This document shows, one piece after another, positions 1-9,143 of a stretch of DNA of 64,000 bases. How positions within the stretch are numbered: position 1 is the first letter of the stretch; each line of letters opens with the position of its first letter. Location: the NCBI RefSeq assembly GCF_003991905.1, contig NZ_RSCL01000003.1, forward strand, positions 459,234-523,233, given 5' to 3'. The position numbers and the translations under genes are program-made. The notes under the pieces were generated by a model. It was not told where the DNA came from. It searched no databases and saw only the letters and a program-made list of their open reading frames with translations. The DNA comes from Dulcicalothrix desertica PCC 7102. Lineage in GTDB: Bacteria; Cyanobacteriota; Cyanobacteriia; Cyanobacteriales; Nostocaceae.

Positions 1-116
1 GCAGTAACATGAGTTCAAATGCTTGTACGGGTAGTACTTGGGTTTATAAAAACTTACCTAACGGAAAGTGGTCAATTTCCCTAGATAAACAACCTATCTG
101 GAATTCAAAGTACTAA
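1..116 (+). CDS. C-terminal end of an unidentified protein (starts before the window)
   Basis: The frame beginning at base 3 is open to a TAA at 114-116 and reads as a plausible protein tail of 37 residues, rich in Trp, Asn and Ser and ending in the residues NSKY. It shows no motif I recognise, so no function is offered. The gene must start left of the window. No terminator hairpin follows it; the next 266 bases before ispE hold only short dispersed repeats. The call rests on the open frame and amino-acid composition alone. Confidence 0.45.
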   Translation, partial: SNMSSNACTGSTWVYKNLPNGKWSISLDKQPIWNSKY

Positions 117-252
117 CAGTTTCACCGGAAGAAAAAATTAGCCGAGAGTCTTGATATTTGAGGAGTATCATCAGTCACAATCCAAATACTGTTGGCGCCT
201 TCCATTAGTATCTCCTATTAAAAATACTGTTGATAATTATTACATATATATT

Positions 253-283
253 TACCACAGAGACGCAGAGGACACGGAGAGAA
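253..283. repeat. Dispersed repeat of the 'accacagagacgcagagg' type
   Basis: A nearly identical unit occurs in inverted orientation at 4206-4234 and a diverged copy ends the window at about 63967-64000. All three are intergenic. This is one of several short repeat families in the window; function unknown. Confidence 0.7.
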
Positions 284-300
284 TAGGCACCAGATATTTC

Positions 301-330
301 TGTAGAGACTAACCATGTAACGTCTCTACA
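301..330. repeat. Stem-loop repeat 'tgtagagac ... gtctctaca'
   Basis: Inverted repeat with TGTAGAGAC and GTCTCTACA arms. Other copies lie at 7353-7382, 24487-24516, 55309-55338 and 61842-61870, always between genes. The arms are conserved while the middle varies. It sits 52 bases upstream of ispE, so it may also terminate transcription arriving from the left. Confidence 0.75.
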
Positions 331-382
331 ATATGCGTCATAAACCCAGGTATATTAAAATTGATGAATATACTAAATTAAT

Positions 383-1324
383 ATGCAAGGTTTAAGTTTG
401 ATAGCTCCTGCCAAGATAAACTTATATTTAGAAATCATCGGCGCCCGTGATGATGGATACCATGAGTTAGCAATGGTAATGCAAAGTATAGACTTAGCAG
501 ACCAAATAGATATTAGAGCAAACGGTACAGAACATATTAATGTCCAGTGCGATAACTTAGCAGTACCAGACGATAAAACAAATCTGGCTTACCGTGCAGC
601 AGAGTTAATGAAAAATACGTTCCCCGAAGACTTTACAAAATTTGGGGGAGTTGACATAAAAATTCACAAACATATACCAATAGCAGCAGGGTTAGCAGGA
701 GGTTCTACAAACGCAGCAGCAGTACTAGTAGGGATAGACCTATTATGGAAGTTAGGATTAACTAAAATAGAGATAGAAGAATTAGGCGCCACTTTAGGTT
801 CAGATATACCGTTTTGTGTAGCGGGTGGAACAGCAATAGCAACAGGACGAGGAGAACAGCTTGCAGAAATTTTAGGTTTAGACAATATATATATAGTATT
901 GGGTAAACATCGTAGTCTGAGCGTATCAACACCTTGGGCATATAAAACCTATCGTGCCACATACGGAGACACCTATCCCCAAGATAAACATAGCTTAGAA
1001 GCGCGCGCCTCAGCTGTACACTCGGCGCCGATGATAAAAGCTATAGTCCACAAAAACGCTGTAGAAATATCTCAACAACTACACAACGACCTAGAAAAAG
1101 TGGTTTTACCAGAATTTCCCAAAGTCTTAGAACTACGTCAAGCTTTTGCCCAAGCAGGAGCATTAGGAACAATGATGTCTGGTTCAGGGCCCAGTGTCTT
1201 TGGAATATGCGAATCCTTTGAACACGCAGAAACCGTAAAACAACAAGTTCGCTCCTTAATACCCGACGAAGATTTAGAATTGTTTACAACACAAACTATA
1301 TCCCAAGGAATTCATCTAAAGTAA
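383..1324 (+). CDS. ispE: 4-diphosphocytidyl-2-C-methyl-D-erythritol kinase
   Basis: IspE phosphorylates CDP-methylerythritol with ATP in the non-mevalonate (MEP) route to isoprenoids, which in cyanobacteria feeds carotenoids, phytol and quinones. The 313 residues show the three GHMP-kinase signatures: PAKINLYL near residue 9, the glycine-rich phosphate loop AAGLAGGSTNAAA near residue 100, and MSGSGPSVFG near residue 264. The length is normal for the family. The ATG is preceded by an AT-rich stretch without a strong Shine-Dalgarno sequence, but the first residues match the usual IspE N terminus. A DUF3082 gene follows after 92 bases, an arrangement common in cyanobacteria, so the two may be cotranscribed. 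Identification is firm. Confidence 0.96.
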   Translation: MQGLSLIAPAKINLYLEIIGARDDGYHELAMVMQSIDLADQIDIRANGTEHINVQCDNLAVPDDKTNLAYRAAELMKNTFPEDFTKFGGVDIKIHKHIPIAAGLAGGSTNAAAVLVGIDLLWKLGLTKIEIEELGATLGSDIPFCVAGGTAIATGRGEQLAEILGLDNIYIVLGKHRSLSVSTPWAYKTYRATYGDTYPQDKHSLEARASAVHSAPMIKAIVHKNAVEISQQLHNDLEKVVLPEFPKVLELRQAFAQAGALGTMMSGSGPSVFGICESFEHAETVKQQVRSLIPDEDLELFTTQTISQGIHLK

Positions 1325-1416
1325 AGTGCGTAACACCATATAATCTTCCAACGAAGCGAGTAAACCTGTAACGTAACGCACTACTCAACATAACAAACCC
1401 TATTAAAAGGCAATAT

Positions 1417-1746
1417 ATGAGCGAAGAAAAGATAGAAAAATCATCAGAAACACCAGTTAAAGAAACCTTAACACCAATAAAGTGTTTAATAGGCGCCTTT
1501 TTAGCAGGAGCAATGGCATACGGTTCATATAACTTAACAAGTGCCATAGCAACAACGTTTGCCAATAAACCCATCCACACAACAAACCAAATAGTAGCAA
1601 ACATTTCCTCAGTAGTGCGTTCCCTAGTAGTAGGAGTCGTATCCCTAGGAATATGGGTTTTTGGAATAGTAGCAATAGGACTACTAGCACTGGGAGTACA
1701 GCTACTAATACAAAGCAGTTCCAAAAAACAATCTCCAGACACTTAA
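1417..1746 (+). CDS. DUF3082 domain membrane protein
   Basis: Small protein of 109 residues with two predicted membrane segments, at about residues 22-46 and 68-98, joined by a short polar stretch and ending in a Ser/Lys/Gln-rich tail. The sequence pattern and its place directly behind ispE match the cyanobacterial DUF3082 family, whose function is unknown. The conserved neighbourhood hints at a link with isoprenoid metabolism, but that is only inference. A long open frame on the opposite strand (1296-1742) is a codon-bias shadow. Confidence 0.8.
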   Translation: MSEEKIEKSSETPVKETLTPIKCLIGAFLAGAMAYGSYNLTSAIATTFANKPIHTTNQIVANISSVVRSLVVGVVSLGIWVFGIVAIGLLALGVQLLIQSSSKKQSPDT

Positions 1747-2104
1747 ATTAATTATTCCGTAAGATAGGCGCCTCGCCTGTCCTACAATAATTATTTTTAT
1801 CACAGAGACCTGCTTTCACGCACCGTTCTCTGGTCTACGTCATTAAACTAAATATAGTGTTTATAATGTGCCAGTTCCGAGGTAATGAATTTTTAGATGT
1901 TTAAACATCTAGATGCTTAGATGTTTAGCAATAAATTTATTGCATAAAACTAACGATGTAAGTATATTTAAGGAATATCGTAGCTTCATATACTAGAAAT
2001 ATTAATTAACAGAAGCTACAGTAATATAAAAATTAAAAGTAGTTTTTATACAAAATAAAGGTATTACTTTTATAGTTGAGCTTTAAAATTGATAAATATT
2101 TTAT
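1747..2104. other. Intergenic stretch with repeats, 358 bases
   Basis: Contains a GGCGCC site within a small GC-rich palindrome near 1765-1785, a partial 'atcacagagacc' repeat near 1800, and a run of 'tagatgttta' units at about 1891-1929 that recurs at 7249-7287. The last 150 bases are very AT-rich and presumably hold the promoter of the next gene. No coding potential seen. Confidence 0.6.
1891..1929. repeat. Tandem 'tagatgttta' repeat
   Basis: Several imperfect copies of a 9-10 base unit, including the palindrome TAGATGTTTAAACATCTA. A second array of the same unit lies at 7249-7287. Such low-complexity octamer-like arrays are typical of filamentous cyanobacterial intergenic DNA. Confidence 0.7.
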
Positions 2105-4189
2105 ATGGAAAAATCAAGAAATAATAAATTTAACCAAGAAACAAAAATTGACATTAAGTATTTTTTGATTTGTGGCTTGGGTAGTTTAGGACAGTTTTGT
2201 GTTAAAGTTTTCTCTGAGTTTAATGTGCCGATAATTGGGATTGATATTGAACAAGAGGTTGATTGGGAAATAGATGGGGTTTCAAACTTATTAACTTATT
2301 TTATAGTAGGGGATTGTCGAAAGACTAATATATTACAAAAAGCTAAAATACAAGAGTGTCGTGCGATTTTGTTGGTAACAAATGATGAAAAAGTGAATAT
2401 TGAGACTGCATTTGCTATTAGGCAAATAAATCCTTATGTACGTATAGTTGCTCGTTCTTCTAAGGAAAATTTGAATGAGCTTTTAAGTTCATCTGAATTT
2501 GGTTTAGGTAATTTTATCGCATATAATCAAGCTGAGTTTTCTGCTGAACCGTTTGCAACGCGCGCTTTGGGGTCTGAAAACAGAGGTTTTATTGAATTAG
2601 ATGATTGGTTGTTACGGGTAGTTAAACATCAAGTTCAACAAGGTGATGCTTGGTGTAATCGTAGTTTATATGAATTGAATATCCCAGATAAACGTTGGTT
2701 GCTTACTTATACATCAGCTGTTGAAGCTTTACCAGTTAATTTCTACCAGTGGGAACAAAATATAAAAACTAAAGACAAAGATGAGATTGTTTATATTGAA
2801 GTTATAAAAGAAAGACTCGCTGATGTGTTAGCGAATGAGCGCGGCAAAACTTTATTACAGCAAAAAAGACGTTCTTTAACTGGTTTAAATATTTTTTCAT
2901 CAGCAGATAATACTAAAAACAAGGTTTTAAGCTTTTTACAGTCACCGACTAAAGAACTAAGAATATTTTTATATCTTTTTTATAGTTGGGTCTTTTTATG
3001 GCTGGTTGGTACAATACTATTTATTATAGTACCAATACCAGATCAAAAAGCTAATCTATGGGGTGCCATATATGCCAGCGCTGTGATGTTATTAGGCGCC
3101 TATGATGGAGTTTTCAGCAATTTACAGCCAAGTAATTTCACTAGAACATTTTTATTATTCATCAATTTACTTTACATGGTGTTTGGCATTGTAGTAATTG
3201 CAGCATTAAATTCTAAACTAACTGAATATCTACTATCATCAAAATTAGATTTGAGTGTGAAACGTGAACCAATACCTAAACAAGGTCATGTAATAGTAAT
3301 TGGTTTAGGCAGAGTTGGTCAGAAAATAGCAGAATTTTTAAACATGTGGAAACAACCATTAATTGGATTGACAGATGCCGACTTAAATGAGAATTTATTA
3401 CCATCACAAATTCCTTTATTAGAAGGATATAGTTTAGATAGTCTTACAAAAGCGAATATTGCGACTGCGAGAGGTTTCATTGCAGCAACTAATGATGAAA
3501 TACTCAATTTAGAACTTGGCATGATAGCTCATAGCCAAAATAAAAATATACCCATTGTTATTCGTACCTTTGACCCACGTTTTAGTAACTATATTCAACA
3601 GCACCTACCTTACGCAAAAGTTTTATGTGCATATCAAATCTCTGCTGAAGCGTTTGTTGCAGCATCTTTTGGTGAAAATATTAAAAGTCTTTTAAGATTA
3701 AATGAACAAACAGTTTTAGTAGTAGATTTTACTATTCAGTCAGGAGATACTTTAGCCGAATTATCATTAGCTGAAATAACTTACGGGTATGGAGTGGCGC
3801 CAATTTTTTACAGAAGTAAAAGAAATAACGAGTCTAGACGCTTGCCTAGTTTTAGTAGAACACCACGTCTCCAAAATGGAGATTGTCTAACAGTATTAGT
3901 AAATATCGAAGGTTTAAGAAAAATAGAACAAGGACAAAGATTACTCCCTAGGTATAAATTATATCTAGATTCAATTGAAGTACAAGAAGCAGCCCAAAGA
4001 CAAAATATAATCGAGGATGGAAAAAATTTAATATATAGATTTACCGATTGTAAACTTGAGTTAGCATCAAAAACAATGAAAAATATTCCTTGCGAGTTAG
4101 ATTTTATTTTATATAAGCATCAAGGACAAAGTTTAGTAAGAGAACTGAAAAAGTTAAATATAATAGCTAGATTAATTGCTCTGAATTAA
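2105..4189 (+). CDS. Two-RCK (TrkA-N) membrane protein, potassium-channel-like
   Basis: The 694 residues start with a Rossmann NAD-binding RCK/TrkA-N domain (about 18-135, GLGSLGQF near residue 25). A membrane block follows, with segments near 286-308, 316-333 and 346-370, then a second RCK domain (about 395-520, GLGRVGQK near 400) and a C-terminal regulatory region. This order resembles proteins in which RCK domains gate an ion-conducting membrane module. The loop between the membrane helices, where a K+ channel carries TVGYG, reads GAYDG instead, so selective K+ conduction is doubtful. It stands alone, with amt convergent on the other strand. Domain assignment is confident; ion and direction are not. 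Confidence 0.75.
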   Translation: MEKSRNNKFNQETKIDIKYFLICGLGSLGQFCVKVFSEFNVPIIGIDIEQEVDWEIDGVSNLLTYFIVGDCRKTNILQKAKIQECRAILLVTNDEKVNIETAFAIRQINPYVRIVARSSKENLNELLSSSEFGLGNFIAYNQAEFSAEPFATRALGSENRGFIELDDWLLRVVKHQVQQGDAWCNRSLYELNIPDKRWLLTYTSAVEALPVNFYQWEQNIKTKDKDEIVYIEVIKERLADVLANERGKTLLQQKRRSLTGLNIFSSADNTKNKVLSFLQSPTKELRIFLYLFYSWVFLWLVGTILFIIVPIPDQKANLWGAIYASAVMLLGAYDGVFSNLQPSNFTRTFLLFINLLYMVFGIVVIAALNSKLTEYLLSSKLDLSVKREPIPKQGHVIVIGLGRVGQKIAEFLNMWKQPLIGLTDADLNENLLPSQIPLLEGYSLDSLTKANIATARGFIAATNDEILNLELGMIAHSQNKNIPIVIRTFDPRFSNYIQQHLPYAKVLCAYQISAEAFVAASFGENIKSLLRLNEQTVLVVDFTIQSGDTLAELSLAEITYGYGVAPIFYRSKRNNESRRLPSFSRTPRLQNGDCLTVLVNIEGLRKIEQGQRLLPRYKLYLDSIEVQEAAQRQNIIEDGKNLIYRFTDCKLELASKTMKNIPCELDFILYKHQGQSLVRELKKLNIIARLIALN

Positions 4190-4205
4190 AGACAGCATTT
4201 CAAAA

Positions 4206-4234
4206 CCTCTCTGTGTCCTCTGCGCCTCTGTGGG
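4206..4234. repeat. Inverted copy of the 'cacagagacgcagagg' repeat
   Basis: Reverse complement of the unit at 253-283, lying 17 bases behind the stop of the RCK protein gene. Confidence 0.7.
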
Positions 4235-4353
4235 AAAAATATATATCTTACACATCTGGACTTTAATTATACAATACCCCCTTAATAAAAGCTACTGTGT
4301 ATACACAAGTTTATAAAAACTACTTTTCTTCTCTTTCTTTGTAGAATTTACCT

Positions 4354-4394
4354 AAAAAAAGATTCCCAACTTTATTAAAAAATAGGGAATCTTT
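4354..4394 (-). terminator. Rho-independent terminator of amt
   Basis: On the minus strand a perfect 10 bp stem (arms 4385-4394 and 4358-4367) encloses a 17-base loop and is followed by a run of T (plus-strand A tract 4354-4360). It lies about 50 bases behind the amt stop codon, with the polarity expected for amt. Confidence 0.8.
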
Positions 4395-4446
4395 GATTTA
4401 TGTTGTTAAGGCTTAGTTCCTAGGAATAGGAAAAATTACCACCAGA

Positions 4447-6024
4447 CTATGATTTCTTATCATAGTATGCAGCTTCAGCAAAGGCGCCAGATTCAGCTTC
4501 TTTAACAAATCCATGATAAGCTTCCATCCCATGTTCACTAAGGTCTAGACCTTCAATTTCTTCAGAGGGAGTAACGCGAATACCTAAAGTAGATTTGAGT
4601 GCAACCCAAAATATTGTACTTAAAAGTACTGTCATTCCACCGACAGAGACAATACCTATAAGTTGGGGAATAAGCGATGAAAGTCCACCACCCATGAATA
4701 AACCGTGAGGACCAACGGGTTTACCAGCAAGGTCAACCATCCAAGGATAACCACCAGGTCCAACCGAGAATAGTCCCACTGCTAAAGTACCCCAAATACC
4801 ACATAGTAAGTGTACAGAAGTGGCGCCAACAGGGTCATCAATACCTAAACGGTCGAAGAAGGTGACGGAGAAAACGACAATTACACCAGCAACTAAACCA
4901 ATGATAATCGAACTTGGGATACTAACGTAAGCACAAGCAGCTGTAACTCCTACTAAACCTGCTAGAACACCATTAATAATCATCGATAGGTCAGGTTTTT
5001 TCAGGTATAACCATGCTGTCACGGTTGCTGCAATTCCACCAACTGCACCTGCCATGTTAGTTGTGAGGGCAATGTGAGTAATTGCTTTAGGGTCTGCTGC
5101 CATTACCGAACCTGGGTTAAAACCAAACCAACCTAACCAAAGAATTAAACAACCAAGGGTAGCAATACTCATATTATGACCGGGTATCGCGACCGCTTGC
5201 TTACCTTGATATTTACCAATACGGGGTCCCAAGAAAGCAGCACCCATCAAAGCTGCCCAACCACCAACAGAGTGAACAACTGTAGAACCAGCAAAGTCAA
5301 AAAAGCCTATATCAGCTAACCAACCAGCGCCCCAAATCCAGTGTCCGGTAATTGGGTAAGCTATACCAACAAGTAAAAGGCTAAAAATTAAGAAGTCAAC
5401 AAATTTTATCCTTTCAGCAACGGCGCCAGAAACAATAGTGGCAGCAGTTCCAGCAAAGACTAATTGGAATAAGAATTTGGCTTCAAGGGGTACACCAGTC
5501 CAATTTAGAGAACCAAAAACTCCTTTGTAAGCATCACCTACAGCAGGACTATTATCGGCGCCATTCAAAAAGAATCCACTCAAACCGATAAAATCGTTAC
5601 CATCACCGAACATCAACCCAAAACCAATCGCCCAAAATGCAAGTGTCGCTAATGCAAATACAATCAAATTCTTTGCAAGAACGTTAACAGCATTCTTCTG
5701 ACGGCAGAACCCGGTTTCTAACATACAGAATCCGGCATTCATAAAGAAGACTAGAAACGCTGCAATTGCAACCCACAATGTATCAAGTGCAACCTTTAAA
5801 TCGGCAGTAGTTGGTCCAGCAGGTGTTTGCGCGACTGCGGCATAACCCCATGCCAACACAATTATTGAGGCTAGGGGAATAGTAGCCTGCCAGCTTGGAG
5901 ATAAGCGTTTAATTGTACTTTGGAGACGCCATGTAATCGAATTATACTTAGAATAATTCAGAGGCGAAGTTACATGCGACCGATTTCTTCTTGTCCTTTT
6001 TTTCGTTGGCTTGGGTTTTAACAT
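4447..6024 (-). CDS. amt: Ammonium transporter
   Basis: Amt/Mep/Rh family channel-like transporter that brings ammonium across the cytoplasmic membrane. The 525 residues carry the usual eleven hydrophobic helices. The first pore histidine lies in [10 protein letters not shown], the second in [11 protein letters not shown], and the conserved Asp in DFAGSTVVH. The C tail contains [16 protein letters not shown], the cytoplasmic segment that contacts PII (GlnB) in the family. The N terminus is longer than usual: a Lys/Arg-rich stretch of about 45 residues precedes a signal-like hydrophobic segment ending near AVAQ, so the true start may lie further in. A good terminator follows. A perfect GTA-N8-TAC lies 417 bases upstream, consistent with NtcA control of nitrogen-scavenging genes, though the distance is long. 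Confidence 0.95.
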   Translation of the reverse strand: MLKPKPTKKRTRRNRSHVTSPLNYSKYNSITWRLQSTIKRLSPSWQATIPLASIIVLAWGYAAVAQTPAGPTTADLKVALDTLWVAIAAFLVFFMNAGFCMLETGFCRQKNAVNVLAKNLIVFALATLAFWAIGFGLMFGDGNDFIGLSGFFLNGADNSPAVGDAYKGVFGSLNWTGVPLEAKFLFQLVFAGTAATIVSGAVAERIKFVDFLIFSLLLVGIAYPITGHWIWGAGWLADIGFFDFAGSTVVHSVGGWAALMGAAFLGPRIGKYQGKQAVAIPGHNMSIATLGCLILWLGWFGFNPGSVMAADPKAITHIALTTNMAGAVGGIAATVTAWLYLKKPDLSMIINGVLAGLVGVTAACAYVSIPSSIIIGLVAGVIVVFSVTFFDRLGIDDPVGATSVHLLCGIWGTLAVGLFSVGPGGYPWMVDLAGKPVGPHGLFMGGGLSSLIPQLIGIVSVGGMTVLLSTIFWVALKSTLGIRVTPSEEIEGLDLSEHGMEAYHGFVKEAESGAFAEAAYYDKKS

Positions 6025-6808
6025 TTCTTCAAAAATACCTGACTACAACAGAACCGTAAAATGAAAATCAAACTCGACAGTCAAATGTATCGAGTTTTCA
6101 AATGCTAGGATTGTAATAAGTTTTATCCCAATGCCAGCATTAAAAAGCGTCAATATTGAAATCCGATCTAGAATTTTCACACAAAGCGAAAATCAAAACC
6201 AGTCTCACCCTGTTTTACAAAGTAAATGTAGAACAGTTTAAGTTTTTCTTAAGACTTTATTATGAGGTTATTTGGCAAACAGTCAAGACTTCTTGATAAA
6301 GTCTTTAAAAATTTAATAAATATTCAGGATATTTAAGACATATTTTTTAATTACAAGAGGGTTTGATTGAGAATTGTTAAATTTAAACAAAATTGAACTA
6401 ATATATGCTTACACGCAATCTCTATTTTCAAATTCATTCTGTAGTTATTATTACTGTGAATAATTTGACACAATAATTTACGTGCATACATTATTTAGTT
6501 ACAAATTGTTAAGAGTTTTACAGAACTCTAACTAGTTAATATATTGTGTCTTTTTAGACCTCAATAATTCTGTAACAGTTAATACTGTTTTTTGTGATTG
6601 CTAGCTTTAGCACAATCTGTCAGCCTTGCATTAATGCTCGTATTTGTTGCTGTGTCAGGGTTTCTTAACTTAGGGAATAGCTAAAAACAAATTTATGAAT
6701 TTTTTTAAATAGCTACATGGGATATAAAAACGTAGGGTATGTGGCGCCATTAAAAAATCTGAATACAGCAATAAAACTGATGTGCCACGCACCGTAGCTT
6801 GTGACTAG
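6025..6808. other. Long AT-rich region upstream of amt
   Basis: Nearly 800 bases without a convincing gene. It should hold the amt promoter and a long 5' leader. Candidate NtcA sites are at 6441-6454 (perfect) and 6113-6126 (one base off). One GGCGCC site lies near 6743. The remnant of a Uma2-type gene begins at its right edge. Confidence 0.6.
6441..6454. promoter_or_regulatory. Candidate NtcA-binding site GTA-N8-TAC
   Basis: A perfect match to the NtcA consensus in the region upstream of amt. A TAN3T-type -10 at the ideal 20-24 base spacing is not clear on either strand, and the distance to the amt start is over 400 bases. The identity is therefore tentative. Confidence 0.4.
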
Positions 6809-7153
6809 TTATACTTCTGACAAGTTGTCAGGGTCGATACCTTGAGATGTTCCTAAAAATAAGCCCATTGAAGCTATTTAATGATATCCATTCTCATCTA
6901 GCATTTGTAGATAGTATACTCCAAGCGGTTAGCTTTTAGCAATAAATTGTCCGTTCAAAGTAGCACAAAGAGAAAAATTAGAGGCTATCAACATAGTAGG
7001 TAAAATATAGCCAGCTATTTCTAAAATTTCACGTAAAGCACTAGGTAATAATGGGTCAACTAGGTCATCCTTCAATCTAAAATCATCGGGCAACGCTTCC
7101 CACGTAACCACTATTTCAGCAAAGCGCTTGGGTGCAACAAGTTGAGTTACCAT
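6809..7153 (-). pseudogene. Decayed Uma2-family (DUF820) endonuclease-like gene
   Basis: The first 74 codons (7153 down to 6929) form an open frame whose start resembles one subgroup of cyanobacterial Uma2 proteins: a WEALPDDF segment, then ALREILEIAGYI and SNFSLCATLNGQ. The frame stops where the catalytic PD-(D/E)XK core should begin. Downstream on the same strand, short pieces in shifting frames look like later parts of the family (LDENGYH near 6890; SMGLFLGTSQG near 6850). I read this as a gene that lost its catalytic middle by deletion. Uma2 proteins are abundant, often decaying genes of unknown role in cyanobacteria. The 74-residue piece could still be expressed. Confidence 0.5.
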
Positions 7154-7248
7154 TTTTCACCCCATATAAGTAAATTATTTTGTCTTTATTTTATCTATGC
7201 TTAAAATATAGTGTCATTTTTAATACATAAGTATTGCATGACAATGCA

Positions 7249-7287
7249 TTTAGATGTTTAGATGTTTAGATGTTTGAATATCTAGGT
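7249..7287. repeat. Tandem 'tagatgttta' repeat
   Basis: Four to five imperfect copies of the unit also present at 1891-1929. Confidence 0.7.
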
Positions 7288-7352
7288 GTATGATAAAGCA
7301 AAGATTTGCAGGCGCCTGCATGATTTTGTAAAATGACAAAAAATATTACTAT

Positions 7353-7382
7353 TGTAGAAACGTTACATGTAACGTCTCTACA
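7353..7382. repeat. Stem-loop repeat 'tgtagaaac ... gtctctaca'
   Basis: Inverted repeat of the family at 301-330, placed just behind the stop codon of the desaturase gene, so it may also act as a transcription end. Confidence 0.75.
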
Positions 7383-7389
7383 ATGGTTT

Positions 7390-8334
7390 CTATGGTAAAT
7401 GTCCTAGCTTGGTTACAATATGTTGATTAACTTTGAAATAACCTGGGTCAATGTGTGTAAAATGAGTGTTTAAATAATCATGCGATTTTGGTAATGCATG
7501 AAAAGGAATAGATGGATATAAATGATGTTCTGCGTGGAATGACATGTTCCACATTAAAAATTGTGTTAGTATAAATGTTCGTGTAGTGCGGGTGTTTGTC
7601 AGAAGGTTGGCGTCGCGCGTGCAACCTGTGTGTTCTGCCAGTAAAATAAAGCGTAAGATTGGTTGACCGAGCATTAAAGGTAGTAACCAGTATATAAAAA
7701 ACCAAGGCTGATTATAAAACAGTGAGATACCAAGAGCCAATATATATATTGTCAATTGTAAGCGAGTGGAGCGAATAACTTCGGCGCCTGCTGACTCTGG
7801 GATAAACGGGTAATCTTCAACTTTGCCCAGTGCGATACGAAAATGTCCCTGTATTTTACCTTTCCACCAAAGAAAACCGCTCAATATCACTAAATATTCC
7901 CTAAAATTACTTGGTGTCAAGTCGGTTAGTTCTGGGTCTTTACCAGGAACTCGTGTATATAGATGATGCCATTTATGGTAGTGACGGAAAAAAGTGCTGT
8001 TATAGAATGAAAGCACTCCAGCGAACCAAGCTACTATTTTATTGAGGTTCGGTGAAGCAAAAGCAGTGCGATGAACAGCTTCATGCATCGGTGCAAACAT
8101 CGAAGCTATACTAAACCCGTAGATGAAAAGTGCTGGTATTGCTACGAATAGATTATGGTTTGTCGTCCATAGATAGCCACTGCACGCCATAATGGTAAGA
8201 TGAAGAGACAATTGTACTAAGCCTGAAATATTAGAACGCGCGTTGAGTTCGTTTAATTGGTATTTAGTTAGAATTCGATGTGGGTTCTGTACTTGGGTTG
8301 CTTCGTTAGGTAGAGTAATCACATTATCGGACAT
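7390..8334 (-). CDS. Membrane fatty acid desaturase family protein
   Basis: Integral membrane di-iron enzyme of 314 residues. All three histidine boxes are present: HEAVH near residue 85, HYHKWHH near 117-123 and HAEHH near 267, the last followed by LYPSIPFHALP as is typical of the superfamily. Hydrophobic stretches near 45-75 and 195-235 form the membrane parts. The family introduces double bonds or hydroxyl/keto groups into lipid-like substrates using O2 and reduced ferredoxin. The sequence does not let me choose between an acyl-lipid desaturase and a relative acting on another substrate. Monocistronic; the upstream 331 bases hold three GGCGCC sites. Confidence 0.85.
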   Translation of the reverse strand: MSDNVITLPNEATQVQNPHRILTKYQLNELNARSNISGLVQLSLHLTIMACSGYLWTTNHNLFVAIPALFIYGFSIASMFAPMHEAVHRTAFASPNLNKIVAWFAGVLSFYNSTFFRHYHKWHHLYTRVPGKDPELTDLTPSNFREYLVILSGFLWWKGKIQGHFRIALGKVEDYPFIPESAGAEVIRSTRLQLTIYILALGISLFYNQPWFFIYWLLPLMLGQPILRFILLAEHTGCTRDANLLTNTRTTRTFILTQFLMWNMSFHAEHHLYPSIPFHALPKSHDYLNTHFTHIDPGYFKVNQHIVTKLGHLP

Positions 8335-8665
8335 AAGTTAATTTGGCGCCTCCATTGAGAAATCCTTTTCCTTATAAGTATTTTAATCGGCGCCGCTCGT
8401 ATATTGTCGCAAAAAGGCGCCAGTAAATTAGTAATCACAGTTAATAATAAAAAAATCATTAGATATAATAACTTATTGTTATATCTAAATTTGTGTCAAA
8501 TAGTGAATTCTTTGTTAAGGTTAATGAGTAAGTAAAACACTGCTGGAATTATCAATCCAAAATTTTTACTCTTCGTGACGAATAAAGTTGATTTATATAT
8601 AGGCTGGCAGTCCAGTTGATTAAGTCGATTGTTAACTGAATTTTAAATTTTTGGAGTAGCAGATT
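8335..8665. other. Divergent promoter region, 331 bases
   Basis: Lies between the minus-strand desaturase and the plus-strand hypothetical gene at 8666. Three GGCGCC sites fall within about 75 bases (near 8345, 8389 and 8416), the densest cluster noticed. The rest is AT-rich. Confidence 0.6.
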
Positions 8666-9094
8666 ATGATTAAGAATGAACAAGAATTGGCGATTGCAAA
8701 ACAGCAAGTAGAAGTTATAGCATCAGAAAATAAGAGTTTGATGCAAAAGCTCCAAGCAGAAATAGCAGAATACGAAGCATTAGTTGCTCATAACCCAGAA
8801 AATCCTATCCTTTTAGAAGTAGAAAGTGCCGAACAAATTTCTGATTTACCAATTAAAGCGAGTATAGCTTTTAAAATTACCTCTCAAGAATTGGCGAAAA
8901 TTTGCTCAGACGAAACAGAACCTCAAAATAATCTCGATTATGCATCTGAGTTGTTGAAAGTTATGAAAATTTTAGGTGTACAGTTGATTGATGATTTATT
9001 TTTTGTTGCTAAAATGAGCAATGAGTTAAAACAAAAGCTGCAATTTTTGCGAATGGGAGAAGGTTTGCACAGCGTTATCCAAGAAGCTGCTTAA
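8666..9094 (+). CDS. Hypothetical protein, helical, 142 aa
   Basis: Not recognised. Residues 1-45 (MIKNEQELAIAKQQ onward) form a strongly charged amphipathic helix, probably coiled coil. The C-terminal half is also mostly helical and leucine-rich. There is no signal peptide or membrane segment. A clear Shine-Dalgarno sequence (ttggag) lies about 10 bases before the ATG, and a good terminator hairpin follows at 9115-9143, so this is a well-formed single-gene transcription unit. The N-terminal pattern loosely recalls antitoxin-like cytoplasmic proteins, but no partner toxin is next to it and I do not press that. Confidence 0.75.
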   Translation: MIKNEQELAIAKQQVEVIASENKSLMQKLQAEIAEYEALVAHNPENPILLEVESAEQISDLPIKASIAFKITSQELAKICSDETEPQNNLDYASELLKVMKILGVQLIDDLFFVAKMSNELKQKLQFLRMGEGLHSVIQEAA

Positions 9095-9114
9095 AAGTGT
9101 GTATATTCAGGAGG

Positions 9115-9143
9115 AGAGGAAATTATCCTTTCCTCTTTGTTTT
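9115..9143 (+). terminator. Rho-independent terminator
   Basis: Stem AGAGGAAA (9115-9122) pairs with TTTCCTCT (9129-9136) around a six-base loop and is followed by a T-rich tail. It ends the transcript of the 8666 gene and isolates it from the kinase gene at 9376. Confidence 0.8.

Noticed and set aside
1296-1742. 148-codon frame antisense to the DUF3082 gene
   Set aside because: Shadow of the real gene on the other strand; Thr/Leu/Pro patterns mirror its codons.
8598-8625. 'ggctggcagtccag' before the 8666 gene as a third copy of the conserved-loop leader
   Set aside because: Only six bases agree with the 17-base loop and no matching stems flank it.
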